Shown here in pieces: positions 36,622-46,410 of a stretch of 64,000 nucleotides of DNA. The stretch's first letter is position 1, and each line of letters begins with the position of its first letter. Below the pieces are notes generated by a model. It was not told the origin of the DNA and did no database searches. It saw only the letters and a program-made list of their open reading frames with translations. Both the position numbers and the translations under genes were made by a program. The DNA comes from G963675935 sp963823895 (GTDB lineage Bacteria; Planctomycetota; Planctomycetia; Pirellulales; Thermoguttaceae). The stretch covers positions 62,001 through 126,000 of the forward strand of contig CAWGNG010000038.1 of assembly GCA_963823895.1 (NCBI GenBank), written 5' to 3'.

Positions 36622-37397
36622 GTTTGTACGAAGAGGAATACCGGAGGGTGTCTTGCGACATCGGATTTTCGGAGGCATGGTAGGGCAAATGAATGAGACC
36701 GGAAAACAAGAACAGCCCTGGCAGCGCACGCCACCAGGGCCTTACGGGTCATTCACCCGCCCTAGCCCGGCTATTCCTTGTCGGGTTGCGTCCCCGCAGA
36801 GCCCGACTCCGCTTCACCGGACAAAACCATTATAGAACAAGAGAGGAACGGACGGAGAGAGAACGACGGTTGCATCGGCCCTTCCTCCGGGAAGAGGCCC
36901 TCGCAGACGCTGATGCCAGTCTGAGTGTCCCCGTGGACTCGGTCTTGGTTGCCGAGCGTAATTCTGATTGAGACGGCTGGCGTTTGCGAGACGGTCGCAG
37001 AAGAATACTCGGTGTCAGGCCCTTACGGGCTTGACCGGCTGCCGGTTTCGGCAGACGGATTCACGAAGGGATGGATAGGGGTGCCGCCGCACGAGAAAAG
37101 AACGGCGCGAACAACCTCGCAACAAAATGACCGCGACAACCACGTTCCAAAACCGATTCCTCAACGAGTCCCAAACGAAAGTGATCGAAAAGAAGCCCTA
37201 CCGGGCTTCGGCGCGAACCGTGCGCGAAAAAATCCGCCAGACGGCCCTTGACACAAAAGGCTCTTTCAGGGAGGGGACACGAACCGATTTTGGGTGCTGA
37301 GGCAATACTAACAATCTCCGAAACAACCACAATTGGTTCGTATCCCCAAAGCCAGTCAAAGCCAGTAACGGAGCCGCAAACATTGCGGAGATGGGCG
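36622..37397. other. Right flank of the IS110-type gene, no gene seen
   Basis: 776 bases. It contains a strong hairpin GCCCTGG...CCAGGGC at 36716-36742 and a second weaker one (AGCCCGGCTATTCCTTGTCGGG, about 36766-36787). The rest shows no coding features; a 108-codon frame at 36925-37251 has random-looking composition. A bridge-RNA gene could lie at its left end. Confidence 0.45.
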
Positions 37398-37886
37398 ATG
37401 AGCCAAGAACTGAGTCGTTTCGGTGTCGGTCCAAAGATATTGTTGACCGCGGCGGCGTATGCGGTTATCGCCGGCGCGGTCACGTGGCTGTGGCCCGAGG
37501 CCTGCCGGATTTCAGCAATCCCGCATTGGTTGTCGTTGGCGCTCGGAATTGCATTGATCGCCATCGGCGTCCCGATGTTGCTTCTCGCAGTACGAACGGG
37601 AATGGCCGCCTACAACTGCGACAAGCTGGCGACGACCGGCCTGTTCGGCATCGTCCGCAATCCGATGTATGCGGCTTGGATCGTCTTCATCATTCCGGGA
37701 GTCGTCCTGCTCACCCGCTCTTGGCCGCTGTTCCTGACGCCACTTGTGGCCTACCTCATGTTCAAGCTGCTGATTCGACGCGAGAACGAGTATCTGGAAA
37801 AACGGTTCGGCGAGGCCTACAGAAGATACCGGGCCGAAGTGAACGAATTGTGCCCGCTGCCGAGAATTCGGGGTCGTTCTGCTTGA
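37398..37886 (+). CDS. Isoprenylcysteine/phospholipid methyltransferase-like membrane protein
   Basis: 162 residues from the ATG at 37398 (MSQELSRFGVGPKILLTAAA). Four to five membrane helices: ILLTAAAYAVIAGAVTWLW, LSLALGIALIAIGVPMLLLA, MYAAWIVFIIPGVVLL and a C-terminal pair. The cofactor motif TTGLFGIVRNPMYAAW and the terminal RRENEYLEKRFGEAYRRYRA are typical of the ICMT/PEMT group, which uses S-adenosylmethionine at the membrane. The substrate is unknown. Confidence 0.8.
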   Translation: MSQELSRFGVGPKILLTAAAYAVIAGAVTWLWPEACRISAIPHWLSLALGIALIAIGVPMLLLAVRTGMAAYNCDKLATTGLFGIVRNPMYAAWIVFIIPGVVLLTRSWPLFLTPLVAYLMFKLLIRRENEYLEKRFGEAYRRYRAEVNELCPLPRIRGRSA

Positions 37887-37894
37887 TCGCAGGC

Positions 37895-37974
37895 GAGGGT
37901 GGGGCAGACATTCCTGTCTGTGGGAAGAAGAGCACGCCGCCTTTGGCTGACAGGAATGTCTGCCCCACCCTCGC
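37895..37974. repeat. Dispersed palindrome, GTGGGGCAGACATTC family
   Basis: GAGGGTGGGGCAGACATTC and GAATGTCTGCCCCACCCTC are perfect 19-base arms; inner arms CCTGTCTG and TGACAGG. It sits right after the methyltransferase-like gene and before the convergent hydrolase gene. Confidence 0.8.
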
Positions 37975-37999
37975 ACTTCTTACCGCCGATTACAGCGAT

Positions 38000-38941
38000 T
38001 TATCGCCGATTGCAGCGATCGAGGAATTGTCGGGCGGCCTGCTGGGCTGCCACGGCATTGGGGCTCAGCCAGAAGCCGAGATGCGAGCCCTCCTCGATCC
38101 AGAAACGCTCGGCGCCGGGAATGTGTTCGTAGGCGTATACGCCGTCGTAGAACTTCACGTCGGCGTCGTGTGTGCCGTGAACGATCAGGCTGGGACAGCG
38201 AATCCGCTCGACCGGCATATGACTGCATTGGCGGAACTGCTCGATGTCGTTCTCGGTGCCCGGCTTGCGCAGCCGATAAGGGGACATCGAGTCGGTGAAA
38301 GCCCTCACGAACGCCAGCAGCCGCTCGTCGGCCATGACGTGTTCGATGTGCTTCTCGGTCTGCTTTTTTGTGAACAGCGCCTCCGATTGGAAGAGATCCT
38401 GCAGCACCACGCGCGGATTCCACACGCCCACCTTCACCAGCATCTTCTGTGCGAGGTCGCCCAAGAAGATCGCCTGGTTGAGCAGGTCCGCTTCCGGGAC
38501 GTCGTAATGCCCGCTGACGCCGTCGATGACGATCAGGCCGGCGACGCGCTTCGGATGCCGAACGGCGAGGAGATAAGCGGCCGGCGCGCCCGCCGAGGCG
38601 GCGACGATGGTTGTCCGCTGAATGCCGAGGATATCCAGCAATGCCGCCAGGGCGTCGGCCTGCTGTTCGATGGTCCGTCCGCTTTCCAGCGGCGTGCCCA
38701 GGTAACCCGGGCGAGACGGAGACAAAATGTGATAACAGGACGGATCGATCCACTCCGTCAAGAGGCGAGCCTGGTCGCAGCCGCCGAACCCGCCGTGAAC
38801 GGCCAGCACCACCGGACCGTGGCCTTCGGTGCAATCGAACTCGATCGGCCCTTTGGCGGTGTGAACGATCTGCGGATGGATCGTGATTCCGGGAACGACC
38901 TCCCGCGACGGCGTGGTAGCAGACGCAACGAATGAATACAT
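38000..38941 (-). CDS. Alpha/beta-fold hydrolase
   Basis: About 313 residues from MYSFVASATTPSREVVPGIT (ATG at 38939-38941, GAAGGG upstream). VLAVHGGFGGCDQ gives the oxyanion HG motif, IVAASAGAPAAYL the nucleophile elbow (A-x-S-x-G), GTHDADVKFYD the acid Asp and EEGSHLGFWLS the catalytic His. It is a cytoplasmic esterase- or lyase-like hydrolase of unknown substrate. The elbow has Ala in place of the first Gly, a tolerated change. Confidence 0.85.
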   Translation of the reverse strand: MYSFVASATTPSREVVPGITIHPQIVHTAKGPIEFDCTEGHGPVVLAVHGGFGGCDQARLLTEWIDPSCYHILSPSRPGYLGTPLESGRTIEQQADALAALLDILGIQRTTIVAASAGAPAAYLLAVRHPKRVAGLIVIDGVSGHYDVPEADLLNQAIFLGDLAQKMLVKVGVWNPRVVLQDLFQSEALFTKKQTEKHIEHVMADERLLAFVRAFTDSMSPYRLRKPGTENDIEQFRQCSHMPVERIRCPSLIVHGTHDADVKFYDGVYAYEHIPGAERFWIEEGSHLGFWLSPNAVAAQQAARQFLDRCNRR

Positions 38942-39112
38942 GACGATTGCCCTTCCGCGATCGGACGGCGCCGCCCCGCGCCGAATGAACAATGCTTATG
39001 GAAAATGGACAAACGCTTATGGAAACGATAATGTCTACGGAAGTATAGGTCGTTCTTGCGGCGATTCAAACAGGAGGCCGCAGGTGGGGTATTTGCCGGT
39101 GGGATTTCCGCT

Positions 39113-39182
39113 GGTGGGGCAGACATTCCTGTCTGCCGCCGTCAACCTCGCACGTTCGGCAGACAAGAATGTCCACCCCACC
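39113..39182. repeat. Dispersed palindrome, GTGGGGCAGACATTC family
   Basis: GGTGGGGCAGACATTCCTGTCTGCC is followed after a spacer by GGCAGACAAGAATGTCCACCCCACC; the right arm has one substitution relative to the other copies. Confidence 0.75.
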
Positions 39183-39217
39183 GCTCTTGTATTGTCTGGC
39201 CCGCCGATGTCGAACCG

Positions 39218-40237
39218 CTACGCCGGGCAATAGCGAAGAACAGCGTTTTCGTCGCGTTCGATTTCGTCAAGATTGGCCAGGGTCAACTCGCCGCGCTGGT
39301 GCAGGTATTCGACGCGCGAGCCTACGTCCGTCACGGCCAGCACGGCCCGAAAACTCGTTACTTCCGGATACGACTGCCGAGCGATCTCGTCGATCGACAA
39401 CGGGCGGCCGGCCTTGCGGAGCAGTTCCAGCATCCGTTCCAACCGCCGCCGGTGCGCCGCGCGAATCGTCCTGATCCGGCCATAGACGTCGTGAATCACC
39501 TGCTCGTGGGCGGCCAGAGTGTACTCGATGCCGGGCGTGCGCTCGATCTTCGCCAGCGATTCCAGATAGTGCCCCAGGCCCGTGTACGCCGCGGCCGTCT
39601 CGGGCCACAAATGGGGCAAAGTCTGCGAGAGAATATGGTCGCCCGAAAGGAGCATGTTGCCGACAACGATGCAGACGTGGCCGGGCGAATGGCCGGGCGT
39701 GTGCAGAATTCGCAGCCCGTCCAACTCGTCGCCGTCCTCCAACGACAGCCCAACCGGCACGTTCTCGCGGGCTGTCCAGCGGTACGGCGACATCTTCAGC
39801 AGTTCGCTCCGCCGGGCCGCGTCGACGCCCGCGCGACGGAAGAAGGCGTTCAAGCGGACGGCGCGAGTGGCCACGTGCTCGCGGCACGACGCGATGGTCG
39901 CACGATCGAGCGGATGAATCGCCACCTCGGCCGGCATTGTCCGCAGCAGTTCCGGCAATCCTCCGACGTGATCGACGTGGCCGTGACTCACGATGATCCG
40001 TCGCACGTCGGCCGGCCGAACCGCCTCGCGGAATTCGTCATGCACGGCTTCGATGCCGGCGAGAATCTGCTGCGTTGAAGCGGCAAGGCTGCTGCCGGCG
40101 TCGAGTAAGGTGGGCGAACCAGCGCCGACGAGCAGATAGACGCGAGCCGAGAGTGTCTCGAACACCTGGCAGGGAATCCGGTAATTTCGCACGCCGGAGT
40201 TCGATAGAAATCTCTTGATGGGGGGTGCGGCGGGCAT
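39218..40237 (-). CDS. MBL-fold metallohydrolase with C-terminal winged helix
   Basis: 339 residues. The metallo-beta-lactamase motif VSHGHVDHVGGLPEL, the second His in LHTPGHSPGHVCIV and the Asp in LLSGDHILSQTLPHL give a two-metal site. Residues about 270-335 (LLRKAGRPLSIDEIARQSYP) form a winged-helix tail as in LACTB2-like and other hydrolases. The enzyme probably cleaves a thioester, ester or nucleic-acid phosphoester; no more can be said. It begins 4 bases after the small membrane protein gene. Confidence 0.85.
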   Translation of the reverse strand: MPAAPPIKRFLSNSGVRNYRIPCQVFETLSARVYLLVGAGSPTLLDAGSSLAASTQQILAGIEAVHDEFREAVRPADVRRIIVSHGHVDHVGGLPELLRTMPAEVAIHPLDRATIASCREHVATRAVRLNAFFRRAGVDAARRSELLKMSPYRWTARENVPVGLSLEDGDELDGLRILHTPGHSPGHVCIVVGNMLLSGDHILSQTLPHLWPETAAAYTGLGHYLESLAKIERTPGIEYTLAAHEQVIHDVYGRIRTIRAAHRRRLERMLELLRKAGRPLSIDEIARQSYPEVTSFRAVLAVTDVGSRVEYLHQRGELTLANLDEIERDENAVLRYCPA

Positions 40238-40240
40238 TCT

Positions 40241-40603
40241 TCATTGCTGCAACGTGCGAGATGTGGAGGTTTCCCTCTGTTCTGGGAGCAGATAGAACAG
40301 CTTTCTATAGACCAAAGAATGGACGGTGCCGTTCCCCATATCGCATCGAACGCAAACACTCCCTCCAAAGAAGCCTCGACGCAAGTCAGGAGTGAATTCG
40401 GCGTTCTGGTGCTCCATTCCTGCGTCTTTAAGTGCCCTCTGGAGCGCGGACTCACCCCAGATAATGCCGGCGACATGGTTGATCGCAAGCAGCAGGACAA
40501 ACAAGGTCACGGCGACTTCCAGAAGCCGCGACCCTAAGAACCGCCGCAACGGCCGTCGCGTCTCGACTGGTTCCATACGTTTGTCGGAGTTAGTAGTTTC
40601 CAT
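40241..40603 (-). CDS. Small single-span membrane protein
   Basis: 120 residues with one membrane helix (LLEVAVTLFVLLLAINHVAG) after a basic N-terminus and a soluble C-terminal part with two cysteines (GSVCVRCDMG, CxxC). Not recognised. It is three bases from the MBL-fold gene and probably cotranscribed with it. An ATG nine codons in is an alternative start. Confidence 0.55.
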   Translation of the reverse strand: METTNSDKRMEPVETRRPLRRFLGSRLLEVAVTLFVLLLAINHVAGIIWGESALQRALKDAGMEHQNAEFTPDLRRGFFGGSVCVRCDMGNGTVHSLVYRKLFYLLPEQRETSTSRTLQQ

Positions 40604-40759
40604 CGGTTCACCCCGTGTTGGGTCATCATCACCGCTTCAATTCTACCATGAGGTGAATCGGGTTGCCTAGGCCGGACGACGCGCGACAAGGAACGGCCAC
40701 CCGAGACCTCGCGCCAGGTGCGCGGCATAGGAGTTTACACCGGTCGGCGAGCCATAGGT

Positions 40760-42100
40760 TCACCCGTAATCCTCCGGCGGCGCCGTCAGTTCGGCGGCAG
40801 ACTCGATTGCCGACGGAACATCGGGGATGATCCCCTCGCGGGCGTAGATCGGGTGAATGCTGGCGCGCAATGCGGGCAAGCGAAACGCAAACACTATTGC
40901 AGCGACAATGCAGGCGACCCCCGAGATTGCCAAGGTCCAGGGTGTGCCGAACAAGACGGCGAACCCGCCGGCCAGCAGACTGCCGAAGGGGGCCGTCCCC
41001 AGGAATGCCATCAGGTAGAGACTCATCACCCGGCCGCGTTTGTCCTCATCCACGATGGTTTGCAGGATCGTGTTGCTGGCGGCCACGGCGACCACGACGG
41101 CAAAACCCGCGAACGTCAGCAGGACGAGCGAAATCGCCAGCGTGCGGGAGCAGGCGACACCGATGGTCGCGACACCCAGCACCGCAATCATCATGACCAT
41201 CATCCTGCCGAGACCGAGCACGTTCTTCCGCATTGCCAAGAACAGAGCGCCGGCCAACGCCCCCAGCCCCGAAACGCCCGTCAACAGGCCGTACGTTGCG
41301 GACTGGCCGCCGAGAATCTCCTTGGCAATCACCGGCATCAACACGCCCAGCGGCGCGCCTACCAGGCTGACCGTCGCGATCAATGCCAAGAGCGTGCGAA
41401 TCGGCATCGAGTGAAAGGCATAGTCGAGCCCTTCGCGGACGCTGTGCAGGAGACGGCCGGACGACGGCTCGCCGGTTCGAGGCGCGATTCGCGTCGCCAG
41501 CAACGCCGCGAGAACGGCCAGAAAGCTGATCGCATTGAGCAAGAAGCACGGCCATTCGCCGACCGCCGCGATCGTGACTCCCGCTGCCATAGGGCCTATC
41601 AGTCGGGCACTGTGGAATATCAGCGAGTTTAGAGCGATGGCGTTTCCCAGGTCGGCCCGATCCTCGATCATGTCGACGACCAACGCCTGCCGCGCGGGCA
41701 TGTCGAGCGCGTTGATCAGGCCGATGATGACGGCTAATGCGATGATCTGTCCAACGTTTATGACACCGGTCATCACCAGAACGGTCGTCAGCACGGCGTG
41801 GATCATCGCGAGCGACTGGGTGACCACCAACGTGCGATGGCGATTCCAACGGTCGGCCAACACGCCGGTCACGGGGCTTGCCAAGAACGCCGAAATCTGT
41901 CCGGCAAAGGCCACCGTCCCCAACAACAGAGCGGAATTGGTCAAGCGGTACGTCAACCAGGTCAAGGCGGCCTGCTGCATCCACGTGCCGATCAGCGAGA
42001 CGCCCTGGCCGAAGAAAAACAACCGGTAGTTGCGATACGCCAGCGCGCGGGCGATCATGGAAAACGTGGCGGCGATCTTGTTCTGTCGCATGCTGCTCAT
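40760..42100 (-). CDS. MFS transporter, enterobactin-exporter-like (MFS_3)
   Basis: 446 residues with about 11-12 hydrophobic helices. The opening LAYRNYRLFFFGQGVSLIGT is the MFS_3 signature, followed by LTYRLTNSALLLGTVAFAGQ and the motif-A-like GVLADRWNRHRTLVVTQ. The family exports small molecules such as siderophores or drugs by proton antiport. The substrate is not predictable and no biosynthetic neighbours are present. Confidence 0.87.
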   Translation of the reverse strand: MSSMRQNKIAATFSMIARALAYRNYRLFFFGQGVSLIGTWMQQAALTWLTYRLTNSALLLGTVAFAGQISAFLASPVTGVLADRWNRHRTLVVTQSLAMIHAVLTTVLVMTGVINVGQIIALAVIIGLINALDMPARQALVVDMIEDRADLGNAIALNSLIFHSARLIGPMAAGVTIAAVGEWPCFLLNAISFLAVLAALLATRIAPRTGEPSSGRLLHSVREGLDYAFHSMPIRTLLALIATVSLVGAPLGVLMPVIAKEILGGQSATYGLLTGVSGLGALAGALFLAMRKNVLGLGRMMVMMIAVLGVATIGVACSRTLAISLVLLTFAGFAVVVAVAASNTILQTIVDEDKRGRVMSLYLMAFLGTAPFGSLLAGGFAVLFGTPWTLAISGVACIVAAIVFAFRLPALRASIHPIYAREGIIPDVPSAIESAAELTAPPEDYG

Positions 42101-42130
42101 TGTCGGCCGTCACCAACGTCTTCCTTCGTC

Positions 42131-44413
42131 TCACGTTCCGACCGGCTGGAGGGCGGTTTCAGCTAGTAGGAACTTCTTTCGACCAATCGGCGCAGCGAAA
42201 TCGACCGTCGCTTTACGATTCTCTCCGCTGCCGCTCAGGGCGATGATCTGACCCAATCCGTACGTCCCGTGGAGCACGAACATGCCTTGGCGAAAAGCGT
42301 CGGGGGCGGGCGGCACTGCCGTCTCGCCGCGGGCCATCGCCGCCGCCGTCGTCAACGAGATCGGCCGCGGTATCCGCACCGGTGGAGAAACATCTTCACC
42401 TTTTTCGAAAGTGTACCCCTCCTCGCCGAAATCGTCGTCGCAGGCGTCGCCATACGTCTCAACCTTGCCTTCCGCCTCGCCCGGCCGATCCGCCACGCCG
42501 GCCCAATCAACGTCCATTTCGCCGCGGGGAAGTTCCATGAGGAACGAGCTCGGGATCGTCAGTTTGCGCTGGCCGCGGAAATCGCGGTAGCGGGCGGTGC
42601 TGAGCTGAAGTTCCTGCTGCGCACGGGTGATGCCGACGAACATCAGCCGCCGCTCCTCTTCGAGCTGCTCGGGATGCTCGCGGCTGCGCTCGTGCGGCAG
42701 GATCCCCTCCTCAACCGCCGTCAGGCAGACGACCGGGAATTCGAGCCCCTTCGAGGCGTGCAGCGTCATCAGCGTGACGCGGTCGGCGTCGGTCTCCCAG
42801 GCGTCGGTGTCGCTGACCAGGCTCGTCTCTTCCAAGAATGCTTCGAGCTGGCCGGCCTCGCCCTGCCGCTCGTCGAAGTCGCGGGCGACGGTCAGCAACT
42901 CCTCGATGTTGGCCAAACGCTGCTGGTCCTCCTCGTCTTCCGACTCGCGAAGCTGCTTCTGATAGCCGGTTTCGGCCAACACCAAGCCGAGAATCTCTTC
43001 GATCGGTCCCGTGACCGCGGCTGCAAGACGATCAAACAGCGCGACGAACTTCGCCAGCAGCGCCGCGGGCCGGGCTTTGATCGACTCGATCTGATCGGAT
43101 CGTCGCGCGGCTTCCAACAGCGGCAGGCCGTGGCGGTCGGCGTAATCGCCCAGCCGGTCGATCGTGGTCTTGCCGATGCCGCGCGGCGGCGTGTTGATTA
43201 CCCGCCGCAATGCGACGCCGTCTTGCGGATTATTCAACAGGTGCAAATACGAGAGAATGTCCTTGATTTCCTTGCGCTGAAAGAACTCCAGCCCATTGAC
43301 CATCTGATAAGGGACTCCGCGCTCGCGCAGGGCGAACTCGAAGGCGCGGCTCAGGGCGTTGACGCGATAGAAAACGGCGAAATCGCTGGGCCGGCGGCCG
43401 GCGGCAATGTCAGCGGTGATGCGGGCGGCAATCCCGTCGGCCTCCTCCTTCTGCGTCGCATAAGTAACCAGCCGCACCGGAACGCCCTGCCCGTTCTCAG
43501 TAAAGAGCCCCTTTTCCTTGCGGCGGATGTTATGGGCGATCAGTTCGGCCGCCACGCGCAAGATGCGTTGTGTGCTGCGGTAGTTCCGTTCGAGCCGCAC
43601 AACGTGTACCTCGGGAAAATCCCGCTCGAATTCGAGAATGTTGTTCAGATTCGCCCCACGCCAGCCGTAAATCGACTGGTCCGGGTCGCCCGTTACCGCC
43701 AGATTCGGATGATCGACCGACAACGCCCGGGCGATGGCGTACTGGGCCAGATTCGTGTCCTGATACTCGTCGACGAGGATGAAGCGGTAGCGTTGGTCGA
43801 GGCTGCCACGGATTTCGTCGTTTTCGCGAAGCAATGTGGCGACGTGAAACAGCAGGTCGTCGAAATCGGCGGCGTTCGATTGGGCAAGTTGCCGCTGGTA
43901 GGCCGGATAGGCCGCCTCGACCACCTGCCCCAAGGCATGGCCCGGCCGCGGCTTGTACTCGTGCGGAGCGATCAGATTGTTCTTCGCCCAGCTAATCGCC
44001 TTGGCGACGCCCTCGGGCGTGAAGCGCTCGGCATCGATTTTCAGCCGGCCGAGCGCCTGCCGCAGTGCCTGAAGGCTGTCGTCGGTGTCGTAGATCGTAT
44101 AGTTCTCTTGCAGCCCGACGAGCGGGGCGTATTTCCGCAGCAGCCGGGCGCAGAAGCGGTGGAACGTGCCCACCCAGACGGTTGGATCGCCGGTGAGCCG
44201 CTCAATCCGCCGGCTCATTTCGTCGGCGGCCTTGTTCGTGAAGGTCAGTGCGAGGATCTGCTGGCCGGGGATTCCCTGTTCCAGTAGCCAGGCGACGCGA
44301 TACGTGACGACGCGGGTCTTGCCGCTGCCCGGTCCGGCCAGGATCAGCAGAGGTCCGTCGAGATGTGTAACCGCTTCCCGTTGCGCGTCGGTGAGCCCAT
44401 CCAATGCGATCAT
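42131..44413 (-). CDS. pcrA: UvrD/PcrA-type ATP-dependent DNA helicase
   Basis: 760 residues, usual length. Superfamily 1A motifs in order: Q-motif LTDAQREAVTHLDGP, Walker A LAGPGSGKT, ILALTFTNKAADEMSRRIER, VGTFHRFCARLLRKY, FILVDEYQDTN, TGDPDQSIYGWRGAN, RLERNYRSTQRIL, VTLMTLHASKGLEFP and RRLMFVGITRAQQEL. The C-terminal tail contains a Tudor-like PcrA segment (GMFVLHGTYGLGQIIALSGS). It unwinds DNA 3'-to-5' in excision repair and at stalled forks. Confidence 0.92.
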   Translation of the reverse strand: MIALDGLTDAQREAVTHLDGPLLILAGPGSGKTRVVTYRVAWLLEQGIPGQQILALTFTNKAADEMSRRIERLTGDPTVWVGTFHRFCARLLRKYAPLVGLQENYTIYDTDDSLQALRQALGRLKIDAERFTPEGVAKAISWAKNNLIAPHEYKPRPGHALGQVVEAAYPAYQRQLAQSNAADFDDLLFHVATLLRENDEIRGSLDQRYRFILVDEYQDTNLAQYAIARALSVDHPNLAVTGDPDQSIYGWRGANLNNILEFERDFPEVHVVRLERNYRSTQRILRVAAELIAHNIRRKEKGLFTENGQGVPVRLVTYATQKEEADGIAARITADIAAGRRPSDFAVFYRVNALSRAFEFALRERGVPYQMVNGLEFFQRKEIKDILSYLHLLNNPQDGVALRRVINTPPRGIGKTTIDRLGDYADRHGLPLLEAARRSDQIESIKARPAALLAKFVALFDRLAAAVTGPIEEILGLVLAETGYQKQLRESEDEEDQQRLANIEELLTVARDFDERQGEAGQLEAFLEETSLVSDTDAWETDADRVTLMTLHASKGLEFPVVCLTAVEEGILPHERSREHPEQLEEERRLMFVGITRAQQELQLSTARYRDFRGQRKLTIPSSFLMELPRGEMDVDWAGVADRPGEAEGKVETYGDACDDDFGEEGYTFEKGEDVSPPVRIPRPISLTTAAAMARGETAVPPAPDAFRQGMFVLHGTYGLGQIIALSGSGENRKATVDFAAPIGRKKFLLAETALQPVGT

Positions 44414-44474
44414 AGATGGGTAGTATAAACGAGAAGGGCGACGGAGGCGAGGCGTCGCAGGGGCTTCGCAAATA

Positions 44475-46365
44475 CTACGGCCCTATCGGCGAACTCGATT
44501 TCAGCGTGTTTCGTCCGTAACGATCGGCCGCGGCGGCGTTGGGCGGCGACTTTCGCGGCGGATGGGCCGACGGTTTCAGCGTCCAGAGGAATCGGGTCTC
44601 GACGATACAGTTGGTCAACGGATGCCGGATGATTTCTTCGAGTTGCGGCGATCCTTGCGAGAATTGCCGCGCACGCTCCATCGACAGCTTTTCGTCGTAG
44701 ATGAATCCGATGTGAGCATCGGACAAATACTGCTCGAATCGCCTCGCCTGCCAATACGGCACGACGGCGTCGTTCACCAGCCCGTCGAGATTGACGATCT
44801 GCCGCCGGCTGAAATAGCCGGGGATGCCCGCATTGAAGCAGCCTACCCGCGCCGGCGGGCAAGGCCCGATCGACCGGCTCGATCGCCGTGTAGACGTCGC
44901 GTTGCCAGGCCCAGAAACCACACTGCCAGGTTTGCCCGTATCGGATCAGACCGAGAATCGTTAGTATCCCGGCGGCGACGGCGGCCTTGAAAACCCAGCG
45001 TTTCGATCGCTCGGCGTCGATCGCGGTCCGGCAAATCGCCGATCCGAGAACGACCAGCACCACGTAGGTTTCCAGATACGGCAAGCTCAGATACCAGCAC
45101 TGGACATCGGCAAAACAGGCCGAATAGATCGCGCCGGCGATGAGCGCGTGGGCGAGCGGATAGGCAACCGCGGGCAGAACGCGGCCGATCCCCCTACGAA
45201 CTTCCAGGGGGGATCGCTTCGCGTAGATCGCCACCGCGGCCAGCAGGCAAATCCAGGCCAACGCGACCGCCGCGACGGAAATCACCCCGCCGCCCCAACT
45301 CCATGGCATCGAGTACGCCAGCCACGTGGCGTAACGGCTTGCATACATCCAAAGACGCTCGGCCCAGTTGAGGCCCGAGATTTCCCCCTGCATCCAAAGC
45401 GTCTTCATCACGCCGCTGGCCTGTCGGATCGTGCCAAAGGTGTGCAGGCTGTAGACGAGCCAGGGGAGTATGACGGCCAGCGCCGCCGCACTCGTCAGAA
45501 CGGCACGCCGGCACGCTTCGATGAGCGAGGAAGAAGAAACGTCAAAACTATGAGCCCATCGTTTTCTTGTACGGAGTGCTTCTTCGCCGGCAGGCGGTCC
45601 TGCCGCGGGCCATGCGAAGAGAGCCGCCAAGCCGAGCCAACCGACTGCGCAAGCCAGCAGCACGATCGCTTCCGTCCGCGCCCAGAGACACAAGCCCAAA
45701 CCCACGCCGAACAGCAGGAGATTCATCGTGGGAATGCGGCCTGGGCCGTCTCGCTGTAGGAGGCAACTGCTGTCGCCGATTGTGCGGGTGTTTTCGGGCA
45801 ATCGGCGACAGGAGTCGCCTCCTACAGCGGATGATTCGACTGCCGTCGGTCGAAGCCAGGGTTCGATTCGACCGAGATAGACCGCATAGCTCAGCAAGAA
45901 GGCGACGCAGTACAGACTGGTTTCCAGGGCAAAGCTGGCGACAACAAGCGGCAGATAGCCGAACATCCAAAACCCCGCTGCGAGTGCGGCGGTTTTGCCG
46001 GAGACGAACCGCTGCAGACAGCGATAGAGCAACCAGCCTGCCAGCATGTGGAACGCGAGCCCCATTGCGACCACAACGCGAACCAACTGATTGCCGTCGG
46101 AAACGCAGCGGGCGGCCATCGTGACCAGCATCATCCAGCCCGGATGATAGCCGCTTGCCAGGTTTTGCCCGTCAAACGTCGAGACTCCCGTCGCGGCAAT
46201 GTTGCGGCCGACGACCAGGTAGTAAAACGCATCGTCGGGCACCACGCCAACCAGCGTCCTGATCGGAAGAGACGCTACGACGACTATTAGCACCACTGCG
46301 GCGGCAAAAAGGCCGATGACGACGCTCCTGTCCGCTAGTGGCTTTACTTCGATTTCTCTCGGCAT
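44475..46365 (-). CDS. Polytopic glycosyltransferase-like (mannosyltransferase-type) membrane protein, frameshifted
   Basis: Starts MPREIEVKPLADRSVVIGLF at 46363-46365. About 630 codons with ten or so membrane helices. The first loop has VVPDDAFYYLVVGRNIAATG, the D-D/A motif expected of GT-C enzymes that use polyprenyl-linked sugars. At about 44846-44856 (cgcgggta) the frame breaks; the correct C-terminus reads FNAGIPGYFSRRQIVNLDG, then VVPYWQARRFEQYLSDAHIG, ending NTLKSSSPIGP. A 78-base palindrome (45752-45829) is embedded in frame in a loop. Donor and acceptor are unknown. Confidence 0.75.
45752..45829. repeat. 78-base palindrome embedded in a coding region
   Basis: CGCTGTAGGAGGCAACTGCT and its near-perfect complement at the other end, with inner CGCCGATTG / CAATCGGCG. 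Its length (26 codons) keeps the glycosyltransferase-like frame open. Confidence 0.75.
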
Positions 46366-46410
46366 GATCGAACTGCTCTCCAAATTCTTCAAATGGCACC
46401 GCGTAGTCCT

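Noticed and set aside
36925..37251. 108-codon frame downstream of the IS110-type transposase gene
   Set aside because: No recognisable motif, no ribosome-binding site and no sign of selection; treated as non-coding flank.
42269..44287. 672-codon open frame on the plus strand
   Set aside because: Complementary to the PcrA-type helicase gene, which has every helicase motif.
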